From: Elymus sibiricus
Taxonomy: Eukaryota > Streptophyta > Magnoliopsida > Poales > Poaceae
Length of the DNA: 64,000 bases
Assembly: GCA_039707655.1 (NCBI GenBank)
Contig: CM077671.1
Location: forward strand, 303,738,509 to 303,802,508
Direction of reading: 5' to 3'
The number at the start of each line of letters is the position of its first letter. Within the stretch, counting starts at the first letter, position 1. Below the pieces are notes generated by a model. The model made no database searches. It was not told the origin of the DNA and saw nothing but the letters and a program-made list of their open reading frames with translations. The position numbers and the translations under genes are program-made. Positions 33,710 through 45,765 of the stretch are shown one piece after another.

Positions 33710-35423
33710 GTGTGTTGTAATACGTCCGAAGACTTTTAAAGGCTATATAATTAAAGTTGCATGGTTTATCATGTCTTATAAGTTTTTAGTGTTTATTTTG
33801 ACTCCCATGTGGCCGTTTTATCTGAAAGTTGCGAGTCGTCGGCTTCAGCCCCCACGTAGATACTACGCGACGTGTCTCTGCCTCTGCACTATGACCCTTA
33901 GCCGAGGTATCGGTGCCCGAAGGCGGTAGTGCGAGGGGGACAAGGCAATCGGACTATGGTGCTTTATCGCTTTCACTTAGCCGTAGGAGCGTAAAAAAAT
34001 GCGGGGGCTGATGACCAGCCCCCAGTGTTTTGTGATGTGCGGATGTACCGGGGCCGAAGCCAACATCACATGGTTTGTATAAGGACAAAACCCATCGTAT
34101 AACACGAAATAACCTCTATCGATTTTTTCGTATAACACTTATGCTCGGATTTGCAGACCGGTTCTCGCTTACTATGATGGCCAGTTTTCGGCTTTCTCCC
34201 CTGAGGTGCTTGACTAGACGAACTGGAAACACAATTGCAGTGGTTCTCCCTTTGCCCCTTTAGCCGAACGAGCGGAACGTAAGGGGGCAAGCACAGGAGC
34301 CGGGCAACCCAACTATTGACCCAAGACATAGTTCGGATCCGATGCATATAAAGCAAAGTCCAAGACGCCGAGCCCACGACCAATTGTGTCGGGGTGATGT
34401 TCAGGGCGATTTTTTTTTTAAATTCAAGCCCCCGGTCTATTAGCCGGTTGCATCGTAATGTATACCGAACAGTTGCGCGAGAGGCGTTTGACAAGAACAG
34501 AGTATGTGCCATAAAATACAGCGGAGGGGCCATGTATAATGGTCTTTTATTTCCTCGATAATTCTTATAACTCAAATTGCCGAAGCAACTGTTTACATGT
34601 ATTTTGAAGAGAAAACATAGAATTTACACATGAGAGGTTGTACCAGGGGTCTTCGAATGGTGGCTTGATGTCCTCGATGTGCCCTGTCGTCAGTCTGCTC
34701 CTGTGCCTCCTAGGGAGGTGCATTCCTTTAACGGTGATGATGTCGTCGAGCGGACCTTGGAAAGAAGGTCTTCAGAAGTCGCCGAAGTATGGATGAGATT
34801 TGCTCTTTAGCAGGTCCTTGATGGTACCTGTGTTATGTCCGAGGACGTGTACTGGTAATGGTTCGGTCCAGCCGAACACTTACCCTTTAATGGATGTTCC
34901 CCACTGCTGCCCATGGAATCTTGAGTGCGAAGTTGTGCCTTCTTGGCACGTGCTTGACGGTCATTAGGGCTGTGCAATGGGGAGTGTGTCCCAATTTTTG
35001 GGGAGAGGAAGATTCTGGGAGTTCCGATTGAAGCCGAGCTCGTTTGTCGACCTTATGCGCCTTTACGGCAGATTTCGGTGCTTGCCGATCGTCCTCGTAA
35101 TGGAATTCGGCCGCCAGGGCCAATGCATGTTCCTTAGTTCGGAGGGAACGCTCTGTGTTGCCATTAACATTGATGACCCCTCTGGGCCCGGGCATCTTGA
35201 GCTTGAGGTATGCGTAATGTGGGACGGCGTTAAAGCGAGCGAATGTCGTACGGCGTAGCAGGGCGTGTTAACCACTGCGGAAAGGTACGATGTCGAAGAT
35301 CAAATCGTCGCTACGGAAGTTATCGGGCGAACCGAACACCACCTCCAGGCTCACAGAGCCCGTGCACCGAGCTTCGACGCCTGGGATCACTCCTTTAAAG
35401 GTAGTGTTGCTGGGTTTGATCCT
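33710..35423. other. Fatima-like element, region lacking pol
   Basis: Where reverse transcriptase and integrase would be expected there is only ~1.7 kb without such motifs. A minus-strand relic around 34887-35195 with GVINVNGNTERSLRTKEHA is a degraded piece of the polyprotein between protease and reverse transcriptase. The pol core has evidently been lost. Confidence 0.55.
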
Positions 35424-38203
35424 TCATGGATCTATACCCATCTTTTTCACCGTGTCTGAGTAAATCAGATTGAGGCTACTACCTCCGTCCATTAGGACTT
35501 TAGTGAGGTGATACCCATCGATAATGGGATCTAGGACGAGGGCAGCTGATCCCCCATGACGGATACTAGTCGGATGGTCTCGTCGATCAAAAGTGATCGG
35601 GTACGCCGACCATGGGTTATACTTTGGGGCTACGGGCTCTACGGCGTAGACCTCTCGAAGGGCGCGCTTCCTCTCCTTTTTGGGTATGTGAGTGGCGTAT
35701 ATCATGTTCACAGTTTTTACCTCAGGAGGGAACTGCTTCTGTCCACCATTGCTCGGACCGCGGGGCTCATCATCGTCCTCGCTGCGTGGGACTTTGCCTT
35801 GCTCCTCAGATGCAAGTTTGCCGGCTTGTTTGAACACCCAACAGTTACGGTTGGTGTGGTTGGCAGGCTTGTCTGGAGTGCCATGGATTTGGCAAGGTCT
35901 CTCCATGATTTTGTCCAGCGGGGTGGGCCCGTCGCGGTTGCCTTTAGGAGGCTTCTTACGCTGCCAAGATCGAGGGTTGCGGAAGCCGGCGTTGACGGCC
36001 GTGTCGTCGGCGCCACTAGTGTTGTGTCGGCGTTTATTTTTGTTGCGTCGTGGTTTCCCGTTTCCATCCCGAGCTTCGGAGGTGCCGGCGTCTTCGGGGT
36101 TATGGCTTCGTCTCGCTAGCCAGTTATCCTCGCCCGTGCAAAAGCGGGTCATGAGTGACGTGAGGGCGGACATGGTCCTTGGTTTATCCTGGCCGAGCTG
36201 GCGAGCCAGCCATTCGTCCTGAATATTGTGCCTGAAAGAGGCTATAGCCTCGGCATCTGGGCAATCGACGATCTGGTTTTTCTTGGTCAAGAACCGGTTC
36301 CAGAATTGTCGAGCGGACTCTCCTGCCTTTTGTACTATGTTGCTTAGGTCGGAGGAGTCCAAAGGTCGTACATAGGTGCCTGGGAAGTTAGATCGGAATG
36401 CATCCTCGAGATCCTCCTAGCTCCCGATAGAATTTTCGGGGAGACTATTTAACCATTGCCGAGCTGGCCCCTTGAGTTTAAGGGGTAGATACTTGATGGC
36501 GTGGAGATCGTCTCCTCGTGCCATGTGAATGTGGAGGAGGAAATCCTCGATCCACACTGCTGGGTCAGTTGTTCCGTCGTATTGCTCTATGTTCACGGGT
36601 TTAAACCCTTCCGGGAACTGATGCTACATCACCTCGTCGGTGAAGCACAGTGGGTGGGCAGTGCCTCTGACCCGGGCTATGTCACGCCGGTAGTCGGCGT
36701 CTGTTCTGGTCCGGTTTTGTTCCCGACCTCTATTGTTTCGGTCGAGCCAAGACCGGTACCCGTCCCGTCTATCGAGGGAGTATCCTCTAGATCCGTAGAT
36801 GGATCTCGTGCGGCCTGTTCTATAATCCAGGTCGCGTTGCAGGTCGTACCTGTCCTCAGGCTCCATTGGCTCCTTTCCTCTTCTACGGGGTATCGCTGGC
36901 CTATAACCGGCGTCGCCAGCCGTCCTATCTTGTCCTCGGGGAGGGCAGTCCGGCTGGTCGTATGGAGTGTGCTTGGGGGACGGTGTATTAGGGAGTTCGT
37001 CATCGAACTGTGGCAGCAGTCGTCGGCATGGATAGCTCTTGGGTTGGTCTAATAGACCGGTACCGTATCCTTCCTCGGCCGACAGGACCCTCGTCCATCT
37101 ATCGTTGAGGGTGTCTTGTTCGGCCTTGAGCTGCTATTCTTTTGCCTTTAGGCTTCGGGCAGTAGCTATAAGCTGTTGCCTAAACCGTTCCTGATCCTCA
37201 ATGTTTTCGGGGACAGTGAAATCTTCGGCTTCCAGGCTATCCTCCTCCTCTACAGGGGGGAGGTAGTTGTCATCTTCGGAAATGTTTGGATCCTCGGGGT
37301 TGCGCTGGTCCTTCGGTATTTCTTGGTCCTCTAACGGATGCTCGGGAATATCGGGATCGCCGAGGTCTTCCGGGGTATCGTTTTCCCCGGTGCCAGCAAT
37401 AGCTTCCCGTCCCTTTTTCGTCTTTGATCTTTTGCGCGGCTTCCGGCACCTTGACGGCGCTTTGCCTGATCTATCACCATTGTTAGCGGGTGTGCGCTCG
37501 CCGTCACTGGATGGAGTATCCACCATGTAGACGTCGTAGGTGGAGGTGGCAGTCCATCGCCCGGTGTTGACGGGGGTGGGAGGGCGATCCTCTTGATCCA
37601 TGTCTTCTGCCTGCTCGGAGGCGTAGTCCAACATGTCGGTTAAGTCTTCGACAGTGGCTATGAAGTGGGTGGTGGGTGGGATGAAAAATTCCTCTTGACC
37701 CGCCTTAAGGTCGATCTGAACGTGAATCGGGTTTGGGTCGTCAGTGACTTTCATCGATAGGATCCGATCTAGAACTTCATTGAGTGTCGAGAGCTCGATC
37801 AGGTCAATCTGCTCAGCGCTTTCGGAGTTAACCTCCGAGGCGTCTGCTCAAGAAGTGTGTTCGGCAGGAGCTGGTACTCGGCCATATGGTGCTATGGCCA
37901 GATCCGGACTAAAAGCCAGATCGTCGCCGGAGTTAGTTCCGTGGGCGGGGTCGAAAGCGACATCCGAGGTTAAGGCCTCGGAGTCTTCGGGTGCGTCAGA
38001 TGAGACTGCGAGCCCGGTGAGCGAAAGTTCGCCCCGAGAGTGAAACTCCCGAATCTGACCTCTTGATAAGGGGCGAAACTCCCGACCCGGCCAAGATGGC
38101 CGGTCGGGTCAGCGTGCAGCACAATGCTGCCGAAAGTGAAGATCTGTCCAAGGACGAAGGAGTCCAGGTTCCGGACCTCTTCGCTAATGACAACGCGAGC
38201 CAT
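35424..38203 (-). pseudogene. gag: gag-protease gene of the Fatima-like element, inactivated
   Basis: The start is MARVVISEEVRNLDSF at 38203. After a frameshift near 38040 the frame runs to 35424, interrupted only by stops: TGA at 37848-37850 and TAG at 37134-37136, 36624-36626 and 36417-36419. An acidic N-terminal region leads to an Arg/Asp-rich stretch, then the retrotransposon gag core (around ARQWLNSLPENSI and ESARQFWNRFLTKK), a basic region, a Cys/His cluster CQIHGTPDKPANH and a C-terminal protease-like LMDGGSSLNLIY motif. Gag would form the particle, the protease would process it. All stops can be explained by C-to-T changes on one strand or the other. Confidence 0.8.
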
Positions 38204-38230
38204 CGATTCCTTTGGAGATCACAATGGAAC

Positions 38231-38247
38231 TCTCAATGAAAGCACCA
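38231..38247 (-). other. primer-binding site of the Fatima-like element
   Basis: The minus strand reads TGGTGCTTTCATTGAGA one base inside the 5' LTR edge at 38249. A TGG start is expected for a site complementary to a tRNA 3' end; I do not identify the tRNA. Confidence 0.6.
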
Positions 38248-38248
38248 A

Positions 38249-38729
38249 TGTCGGTGTCAAAAATGGCAGATCTCGGGTAGGGGGTCCCGAGCTGTGAGTC
38301 TAGGATCGATGGTAACAAAGGGACGAAGGAGACGATGTTTACCCAGGTTCGGGCCCTCCTATGGAGGTAAAACCCTACGTCCTGCTTGATTATATTGATG
38401 TTATGAAGGTTACAGAGTTGATCTACCTCGAGATCGACTAGCTAAAACCCTAGATGAGTTTTTGTGTCTTCCAATCTAAAACCCTTCCGGTTTATATAAA
38501 CACCGGGGGGTATCTAGGGTTTACACATGACAAGACTCCTACCGAGAATGGTGACGTCGATTCCCTCATCTTGACTTGGAGTGCACGATGCGCCTTCGGG
38601 ACTTCCTTCTAGAACACAGGGCCTCGATGTGTTCGACCCTCCCCACGATAATTAGAGTGCGGCCCACCAAGCCAGCCTAGTGAGAGGCAGTCCAGCGGCC
38701 CGAGGACCCCCTAGTCTAGGACTTCCTCA
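38249..38729 (-). mobile_element. 5' LTR of the Fatima-like element
   Basis: 481 bases, from TGTCGGTGTCAAA to GACTTCCTCA on the plus strand, followed by the target copy ATACC (38730-38734). Confidence 0.9.
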
Positions 38730-38766
38730 ATACCGACGCAGTCTCAAGCCACGTCAAAGGAATTTC

Positions 38767-38786
38767 TGGCGCCGTTGCCGGGGAGG
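38767..38786 (+). other. primer-binding site (tRNA-Asp type)
   Basis: TGGCGCCGTTGCCGGGGA lies ten bases after the LTR end. This is the tRNA-Asp-complementary site common in plant Gypsy elements. Confidence 0.85.
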
Positions 38787-39013
38787 AAGCAGTCTCTTCT
38801 ACGTGCCTATCGTAGGCGCCGAGGGGACTCCACCATCATCTACCAAGTTCCTAATCACAAATCTCATCTCCTTGCAATTACATTATTTGACATTTGCCTC
38901 TCGTTTTCATCTCCCCCACTTCAACAATTTGCCGTTTTATTCACCCTCTTTTTCGTTTGCCCTTTTTCTTGCCGGATCTCTCCCTTGTTTGCAATCTTGT
39001 TTGCGTAGTCACG

Positions 39014-41095
39014 ATGACGCAAGAGAACACCAAGTTGTGTGATTTTTCCACTACTAATAACAATGATTTTATTAGTACTCTGATTGCTCCTCCTGCCACT
39101 AGTGCGGAGTCTTGTGATATTAATGCCGCTTTGTTGAATCTTGTTATGAAAGATCAATTTAGCGGTACACCTAATGAGGATGCCGCGTCCCATCTAAACA
39201 CGTTCGTAGAATTGTGTGATATGCAAAAGAAAAAAGATGTGGACAATGATATTGTGAAGTTGAAATTATTTCCTTTTTCCTTGCGGGATCGTGCAAAATT
39301 TTGCTTTTCCTCTTTGCCTCGCAATAGTATCGATTCTTGGAATAAGTGCAAGGATGCTTTTATCACTAAGTATTTTCCACCCATGAAAATTATTTCCCTA
39401 AGGACGCAAATCATAAATTTTAAGCAACTTGAGCATGAACATGTTGCACAATCTTGGGAAAGAATGAAGTTGATGCTAAGAAATTGTCCTACTCATGGTT
39501 TAAATCTTTGGATGATCATACAAAAAATTTATGCGGGATTGAATTTTGTCTCTAGAAATATTTTACATTCCGCTGCGGGTGGTACTTTTATGGAGATTAC
39601 TTTGGGTGAAGCTACTAAATTGCTAGATAATATCATGGCTAATTATTCTCAATGGCATACCGAAAGAGCACCTACTAGTAAAAAAGTTAATTCGGTAGAG
39701 GAAATTAGTACTTTGAGTGAAAAAGTTGATGCTTTGATGAAATTGGTTGCTAGTAAAAATGCTCCTATTGATCTTAATGATGTGCCTTTGTCTACTTTGA
39801 TTGAGCTAAATAGTGATTCCGTAGATGTGAATTTTGTCTCTCGAAACAATTTCAATAACAATGCTTATAGAGGTAATTTGAATCCTAGGCCTTTTCTTGG
39901 AAATTCCTCAAATAATTATGGTAATTCCTATGGCAATTCTTCCTACAATAATAATAGGAATACCTCTGATCTTGAGAGTAATATTAAAGAATTTATCAAT
40001 GCGCAAAAGGCTTTCAATACTACGATAGAGGAAAAGTTGAATAAGATTGATGATATGTCTAGAAGCATTGATAGAATTTCTCATGATGTTGAAAATCTCA
40101 AGTTGAAAGCGTTTGTGCTGAAGATTGATGAATCTATTAAAGCTTTATATGTCTCTTTGGATGTAAGTAAGAAAAGAACCGCTATGCTTAGAGCTAAAAG
40201 AGAAATCTTAGAAAAATCGTTTTCTAGTGATTGCCTTCATAAGAAAGATGAAGATCTTAAAGTGATTGGTGTTTCTTCTATTGATTCATTTTTTAGTAAT
40301 ATTAAAACTGATAATGAAGGGACTGAAGTAGAGTCAACTTTAGCTAGAAGGCGTCCCAATAATTTGGAGGGTGAAAATCTTGATGAAAATTTTGATAAAA
40401 GTGGGTTTGAAGAGGTCAAAACATTAACTAGTGATGTGGCCACTATCTTGGATTGCAAACACTTTAATTATGATAGTTGCTCTTTGATTGAATGTATTTC
40501 TTTGTTGCAATCCATGTTGAATCCACCTCATGCTTATGAGCAAAATAAAGCTTTTACTAAACATATCGTTGATGCCATGATGAAATCTTTTGAAGAAAAG
40601 TTGGAATTGGAGATTTCTATTCCTAGAAAATTACATGATGAGTGGGAACCTACCATTAAGTTCAAGATTAAAAATTATGAGTGCTTTGCTTTGTGTGATT
40701 TGGGTGCTAGTGTTTCCATGATTCCGAAATCTCTATGTGATGTGCTTGGTCTTACCAATATTGAAGAATGTTCTCTTAATTTGCACTTGGCGTATTCTAC
40801 TATTAAAAAGCCTTTGGGAAGAATTAATGATGTTCTTATTCTTGCAAATAGGAATTATGTGCCTATTGATTTTATTGTGCTTGACATTGATTGCAATCCG
40901 TCTTGTCCCATTATACTTGGTAGACCGTTTTTACGCACTATAGGTGCCGTGATTGATATGAAAGAAGGCAATATTCGTTTTCAATTTCCCTTAAGAAAGG
41001 GTATGAAACCCTTCCCTAGAACAATAATTAATCCACCATATGAATCAATCATGAGGGCATCCTATGGATCCAAAACCAAGGATGACAATACTTGA
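39014..41095 (+). CDS. gag-pro: Athila-type gag-protease protein, intact frame
   Basis: A 693-residue open frame starting MTQENTKLCDFSTTNN; I take this ATG because the minus-strand copy at 48507 starts with the equivalent MSQENTKMCDFS. The retrotransposon gag domain lies at about 50-180 (LFPFSLRDRAK, DAFITKYFPP). An Asn-rich linker follows (about 285-325), then a coiled-coil stretch (about 330-400). A retropepsin-like aspartic protease is C-terminal: CDLGASVSMIPKSLCD at about 560 with the DLGAS active-site variant, and the downstream ILGRPFLRT. It ends in SKTKDDNT with a stop and no pol follows. It is uninterrupted, unlike the second copy, so it may still be translated. Confidence 0.88.
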   Translation: MTQENTKLCDFSTTNNNDFISTLIAPPATSAESCDINAALLNLVMKDQFSGTPNEDAASHLNTFVELCDMQKKKDVDNDIVKLKLFPFSLRDRAKFCFSSLPRNSIDSWNKCKDAFITKYFPPMKIISLRTQIINFKQLEHEHVAQSWERMKLMLRNCPTHGLNLWMIIQKIYAGLNFVSRNILHSAAGGTFMEITLGEATKLLDNIMANYSQWHTERAPTSKKVNSVEEISTLSEKVDALMKLVASKNAPIDLNDVPLSTLIELNSDSVDVNFVSRNNFNNNAYRGNLNPRPFLGNSSNNYGNSYGNSSYNNNRNTSDLESNIKEFINAQKAFNTTIEEKLNKIDDMSRSIDRISHDVENLKLKAFVLKIDESIKALYVSLDVSKKRTAMLRAKREILEKSFSSDCLHKKDEDLKVIGVSSIDSFFSNIKTDNEGTEVESTLARRRPNNLEGENLDENFDKSGFEEVKTLTSDVATILDCKHFNYDSCSLIECISLLQSMLNPPHAYEQNKAFTKHIVDAMMKSFEEKLELEISIPRKLHDEWEPTIKFKIKNYECFALCDLGASVSMIPKSLCDVLGLTNIEECSLNLHLAYSTIKKPLGRINDVLILANRNYVPIDFIVLDIDCNPSCPIILGRPFLRTIGAVIDMKEGNIRFQFPLRKGMKPFPRTIINPPYESIMRASYGSKTKDDNT

Positions 41096-43565
41096 ATCTA
41101 TGCGTTATGCCTAGCTAGGGGCGTAAAACGATAGCGCTTGTTGGGAGGCAACCCAATGAATAAATAAATTTTTGCTTTTTCCTTTCTGTTTTTGTGCGTT
41201 GACACAATTATGCCTCTTTTATGATTGTTTTTTTATGGTTTATTTAGTCTTTGTGCCAAGTAAAGCCTTTAGGATGATTCATAGGAAGAGTAGAAGTGAT
41301 GCTGAATCTAAAACAGAAACTTTGCGTCCAGTATATGAATTTTCATTTTTTGCTGAAATGTGATCTTGAGCTGAAATTTTGACACAGTGTTGCTATACAA
41401 ATTCCTTACGTTGTCCTAATGGTTACGAATTTTTAGAGTTACAGAAGTATGGGTAGAGTACAGATTACTACAGACTGTTCTGTTTAAGACAGATTCTGTT
41501 TTCGTTGCATTGTGTGCTTGTTTTGATGAATCTATGGGTTATATTGAAGGGTATGAGCCATGGTAAAGTTAAAATACAGTAGGTATAATGCAATAAAAAA
41601 ATATGAATGGGTTTGCAACAGTAACTAAAGTAGTAATTTGCTTTCTTATACTAACGGATCTCACGAAGATTTTGTTGAGTTTTGTGTGATTGAAGTTTTC
41701 AAGTTTTGGGTGAGATCATGATGGATGAAGGAATAAGGATTGATAAAAGCCTAAGCTTGGGGATGCTACTGCACCCCCAAGATATATCCAAAGAGAAACA
41801 AGCAACTAATCTTGGGGATGCCCCCGAGTGGCGTCCCCTCTTTCTTCTAACAAGCATCGGTATTTTACTTGGAGCTATATTTTTATTCGTCACATATCAT
41901 GAGTTTTGCTTGGAGCGTCTTGTATCTTTGCTTGATTTGTTTGTTAGTTTTTCCTTTCTATCCTTGCTGTACACAACTATTTTAGAAATCCAAAATCATG
42001 CTATGATTTGTTAGAATTGCTCTATGTGCTTCACTTAAACTTTTTGAGCTATAGAATTGCTCTAGTGCTTCACTTATATCTTTTTGAGCACGGTGTGCTT
42101 GGAATTTTTTATAGAAATACTCTCATGCTTCACTTAGATTAATTTGAGAGTTAGTAAATTTTGAAGAAATCCTCTCATGCTTCACTTATACCTTTTTTAG
42201 AGATGAAATCTTTATGCTCATGTGCTTCACTTAAATTTGTTTGAGCTTGCCAAAAATCAATGGCAATATATGAAACTAGTCCCAAAGTGATAGATATCCA
42301 AGGAGGATATAATAAAAACTTTCATGAAGATCATTGGACAAATTAAACTTGATTCCTTGTAATAGTTTTGAAACATGATGATAGTAATATGTGAGTCATG
42401 TTAGTGAGTAATTATGCTTACTAGGAATATTGATGTTAAGGTTTGTGATTCCCTATGCATGCACGAAAGTCAATAGTTAGGCAATGAAGTTACATCCTAC
42501 TTGTGGTGCATTATTCGGTGTTAGTTTTGTTCAATGCTCACTTATGTGAATTTTCGTTTCTTGGTTTGGTTGCTTCCCAATCTATGTGCTAGCCTCCACT
42601 TGTACTAAGTAGAAATACTACTTGTGCATCCAAAATCCTTAAACCAAGTTTTGCCTTATGAGTCCACCATACCTACCTATATGCGGTATTTCCATGCCGT
42701 TCCAAGCAAATTTGTATGTGCCATCTCTAAATTTTCAAAATAAATTTTCTCTTTTGTGTGCCTGTAACGCTCATGAAACGGTGGGGAGTGTCCAATATTT
42801 TTCCATGCTAGATGTGTTATTCTCAAGATGAGTGTTTATTCACTTGTCATTGCACGAGAGTGCGGCGGTAATAGGGATGCCCATTCCCGAAATGAAAAAG
42901 AAAAAATATTTACTTTTTGTTGTCAAATAATAAATTCCTTGGAAAGTGTTGGTATAGAAGGCAACCGTGGATACGGCCCTCCATGGAAAGTGAAAGTTTG
43001 GTGGAAAAAGGATTAAACTTTATTTTTTGTTTGGGAACCGCCTATGATATATCTAGCATGAAAAGTATTGTGAGCTACTTTCTCGTTTTCGTTGACAGGA
43101 AAAGCATGCCACCCAAAATATTTTTTGCTCTCTCAATTTAAACCTTGAGCTCTGGCACCTCTACAAATCCCTACTTCCCTCTACGAAGGGCCTATCTATT
43201 TACTTTATGCAATTTTTATTTTTTCTTTGAGTCTCCATCTTCTCTTATAAGCACCAACTAGGGGGCACTATGATCGTACTTGAGCATTGGGCATAGCTAA
43301 TATTTCAGTGTGTTTCATGAATGGATCAATGATTGAGCATGATGGGCTAGGGATAACTTTCTTTAGTGTTGATATTTTGAAAGACATGGTTGCTTGTTGA
43401 CATGCTTGAGTATTGAAGTCATTATGTTAAAACTAGACTATTGCTTTGAATCATTATATAAGTCCAAATGTCCATGCTATACAAAAGAAAAGAATGTGAT
43501 GAACATGTTAGGCAGCATTCCACATCAAAAATTCTGTTTTTATCATTTACCTACTCGAGGACGAG
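41096..43565 (+). other. non-coding 3' internal region of the Athila-type element
   Basis: About 2.5 kb without coding potential. It includes five spaced copies of TGCTTCACTTA at about 42025-42235 in a degenerate ~50-base repeat, and two GGGGATGC-type motifs near 41760 and 41815 that resemble the purine tract before the 3' LTR. Confidence 0.6.
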
Positions 43566-43567
43566 TA

Positions 43568-43587
43568 GGAATTAAGCTTGGGGATGC
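43568..43587 (+). other. polypurine tract of the Athila-type element
   Basis: GGAATTAAGCTTGGGGATGC directly precedes the LTR start TGATACGTC. Confidence 0.75.
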
Positions 43588-45158
43588 TGATACGTCTCCA
43601 ACGTATCTATAATTTTTGCTTGTTCCATGCTGTTATATTATCATTCTTGGATGTTTTACAATCATTTTATAACAACTTTATATCATTTCTTGGGACTAAC
43701 CTATTGACATAGTGCCAAAGTGCCAGTTACTGTTTTTGCTTGTTTTTTACTTCGCAGAAAATCAATACCAAATGGAGTCCAATTACGACGAAACTTTTTG
43801 GAGATTTTTTCTGGACCAGAAGACACCCAGTGGACCAAACAACTGCCAAAGAGGTGGGCTGTGCAGAGCACAACCCACCAGGGCGCGCCAGGGGGGCCCC
43901 GGCACGCCCTGATGGGTTGTGCCCTCCTCGGCCCCCTTCCGCACCGCCTCTGATGCCTATAAATTCCCAAATATTCCAAAAACCCTAGGGGAGTGGACGA
44001 TACACAATTCCAGCCGCCGCAAGTTCCAGAACCTCGAGATCCAATCTAAACACCATCACGGAGGGGTTCATCTTCCTCATAGGTGCCTCTCCGATGATGC
44101 GTGAGTAGTCCACCATAGACCTACGGGTCCGTAGGCAGTAGCTAGATGGCTTCCTCTCTCTCTTATGATTCTCAATACAATGGTCTCTTGGAGATCTATT
44201 TGATGTAAACTTTTGTGGTGTGTTTGTTGGGATCCGATGAATTTTGAGTTCATGATCAGTTTCTATCCATGAATATTATTTGAGTCTTCTTTGATCTCTT
44301 ATATGCATGATTACTTGTAGCCTCGTATTTCTTCTCCAAATCTTTGGTTTAGTTAGGCCAACTAGGTCGAGTTTTCTTGCCATGGGAAGACGTGCTTTGT
44401 GATGGGTTCGATCTTGCGGTGTTCTTTCCCAGTGATAGAAGGGGCAGCAAGACACGCATGTATCGTTGCTATTAAGGATAACAAGATGGGGTCTATTCCT
44501 ACATGAATAGATCTTGTCTACATCATGTCATCGTTCTTATTGCATTACTCCGTTTTTCCATGAACTTAATACACTAGATGCATGCTGGATAGCGGTCGAT
44601 GTTTGGAGTAATAGAGGTAGATGTAGGCAGGAGTCGGTCTATCTATCTTGGACGTGATGCCTATATAATGATCATAGCCTTGGATATCATCATGACTATT
44701 CGATTTTCTATCAATTGCCCAGCAGTAATTTGTTCACCCACCGTGCGCTATACTCATGAGAGAAGCCACTAGTGAACCCTACGGCTCCCGGGTCTACTTT
44801 TCCATCATATTGCTTTTCGATTTCCGATTTTGCACTCTTTGTTTTCAGATCTACAAAACCAAAAACCCAAAAATATATTGCTGCATATTTACTCTTTTTA
44901 TTTGTGTTCTTGAGAGATCTATCTCTCCTACCTATCACTACCTAATCTATCTTATTACCGTAGAGAGATTGACAACCTCTCTTTCGCGTCGGGTTGCAAG
45001 TATTTGTTGTTTGTGTGCAGGTGCTGCTTATTGGGTGGTGGTGATCCTCCTACTAGTTCGATAACCTTGGTTTCATAACTGAGGGAAATACTTCCGTCGT
45101 TGTGCTGCATCATCCCTTCCTCTTTGGGGAAATACCGACACAGTCTCAAGCCACGTCA
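43588..45158 (+). mobile_element. 3' LTR of the Athila-type element
   Basis: 1571 bases, TGATACGTCTCC to CCACGTCA, followed by the target duplication CTACC (45159-45163). The LTR TATA box TATAAAT lies at 43958-43964. Confidence 0.92.
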
Positions 45159-45765
45159 CTACCTCCTCGTGAGCCTTGTCTATCTCCCCCGCAACCCCGC
45201 GCTGCAGCCACCAACGCTGACTGATTCCTACGAGCCTCGACGACTATGGTCGGCGTGTAGCTTGGTGCGGACCTCGCCTCCCTCCCCGTGTCCTCACGTC
45301 CGGCTAGATCAGCTCGCGACCACTACTGCGCGTACCATGATTATTTGTCTGGCAAATAGTCGACAAGTCGACAAATTTTGGGTGTGCACCGACTAGTTTG
45401 GGGTCATAAATTCAACAAATAATTGTAGTATGATGGTTAGAGAGTAATGAACTTGCAACTAGATATGTTGCTGATCGGCCCATTTGACACAACGACCATT
45501 TGTCGCTATATCGAGGCTTGGTTCATCCAATCTTGGCACTATTCCATCCTGTAGGTTTGCCTCAGACCAAACAATGATGGCTCAAGCTCCCAACAATCTA
45601 CTGGGTTGGATGAACATGATGAGACAAGTTGAGGTGGAAGTGCACCGGTGACCCAAGTGAAAATAATTAGGGGGGAAGGTAGTTGAAAGCCAAGTAGGCG
45701 CATGAGGGAGCAGCATATACATAGTTTCGGCGTCGTGGTCGGAGATCATTTCCAATAAATATGTG
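45159..45765 (+). other. right interior of the small CACTA element
   Basis: Continues the sequence interrupted at 27508. The first ~170 bases are GC-rich and gene-like, the rest mixed, with no clear coding domain. The first 118 bases are duplicated at 29051. Confidence 0.5.

Larger units (their letters stand above)
29187..38729 (-). mobile_element. Fatima-like Gypsy retrotransposon, non-autonomous
   Basis: Two 481-base LTRs (29187-29667 and 38249-38729) are flanked by ATACC on both sides. Orientation is minus: a primer site abuts the right LTR and a purine tract the left LTR. The element carries a broken gag with a protease motif on the minus strand and a separate multi-exon gene on the plus strand; no reverse transcriptase or integrase is visible. 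Confidence 0.9.
38735..43587 (+). mobile_element. Athila-type element: LTR remnant and internal domain
   Basis: 38735-38756 completes the 40-base 5' LTR remnant, ending CCACGTCA. The internal domain holds a primer site, a gag-protease gene and 2.5 kb without coding potential, and ends with a purine tract at the right LTR. No reverse transcriptase or integrase is seen, so the element is non-autonomous. Confidence 0.85.

Noticed and set aside
34066..34575. 169-codon minus-strand open frame in the Fatima-like element
   Set aside because: No similarity to gag or pol; lies in a degraded region and shows no codon pattern or domain.
37267..38043. Plus-strand open frames opposite gag
   Set aside because: Shadows of the gag reading frame on the other strand.
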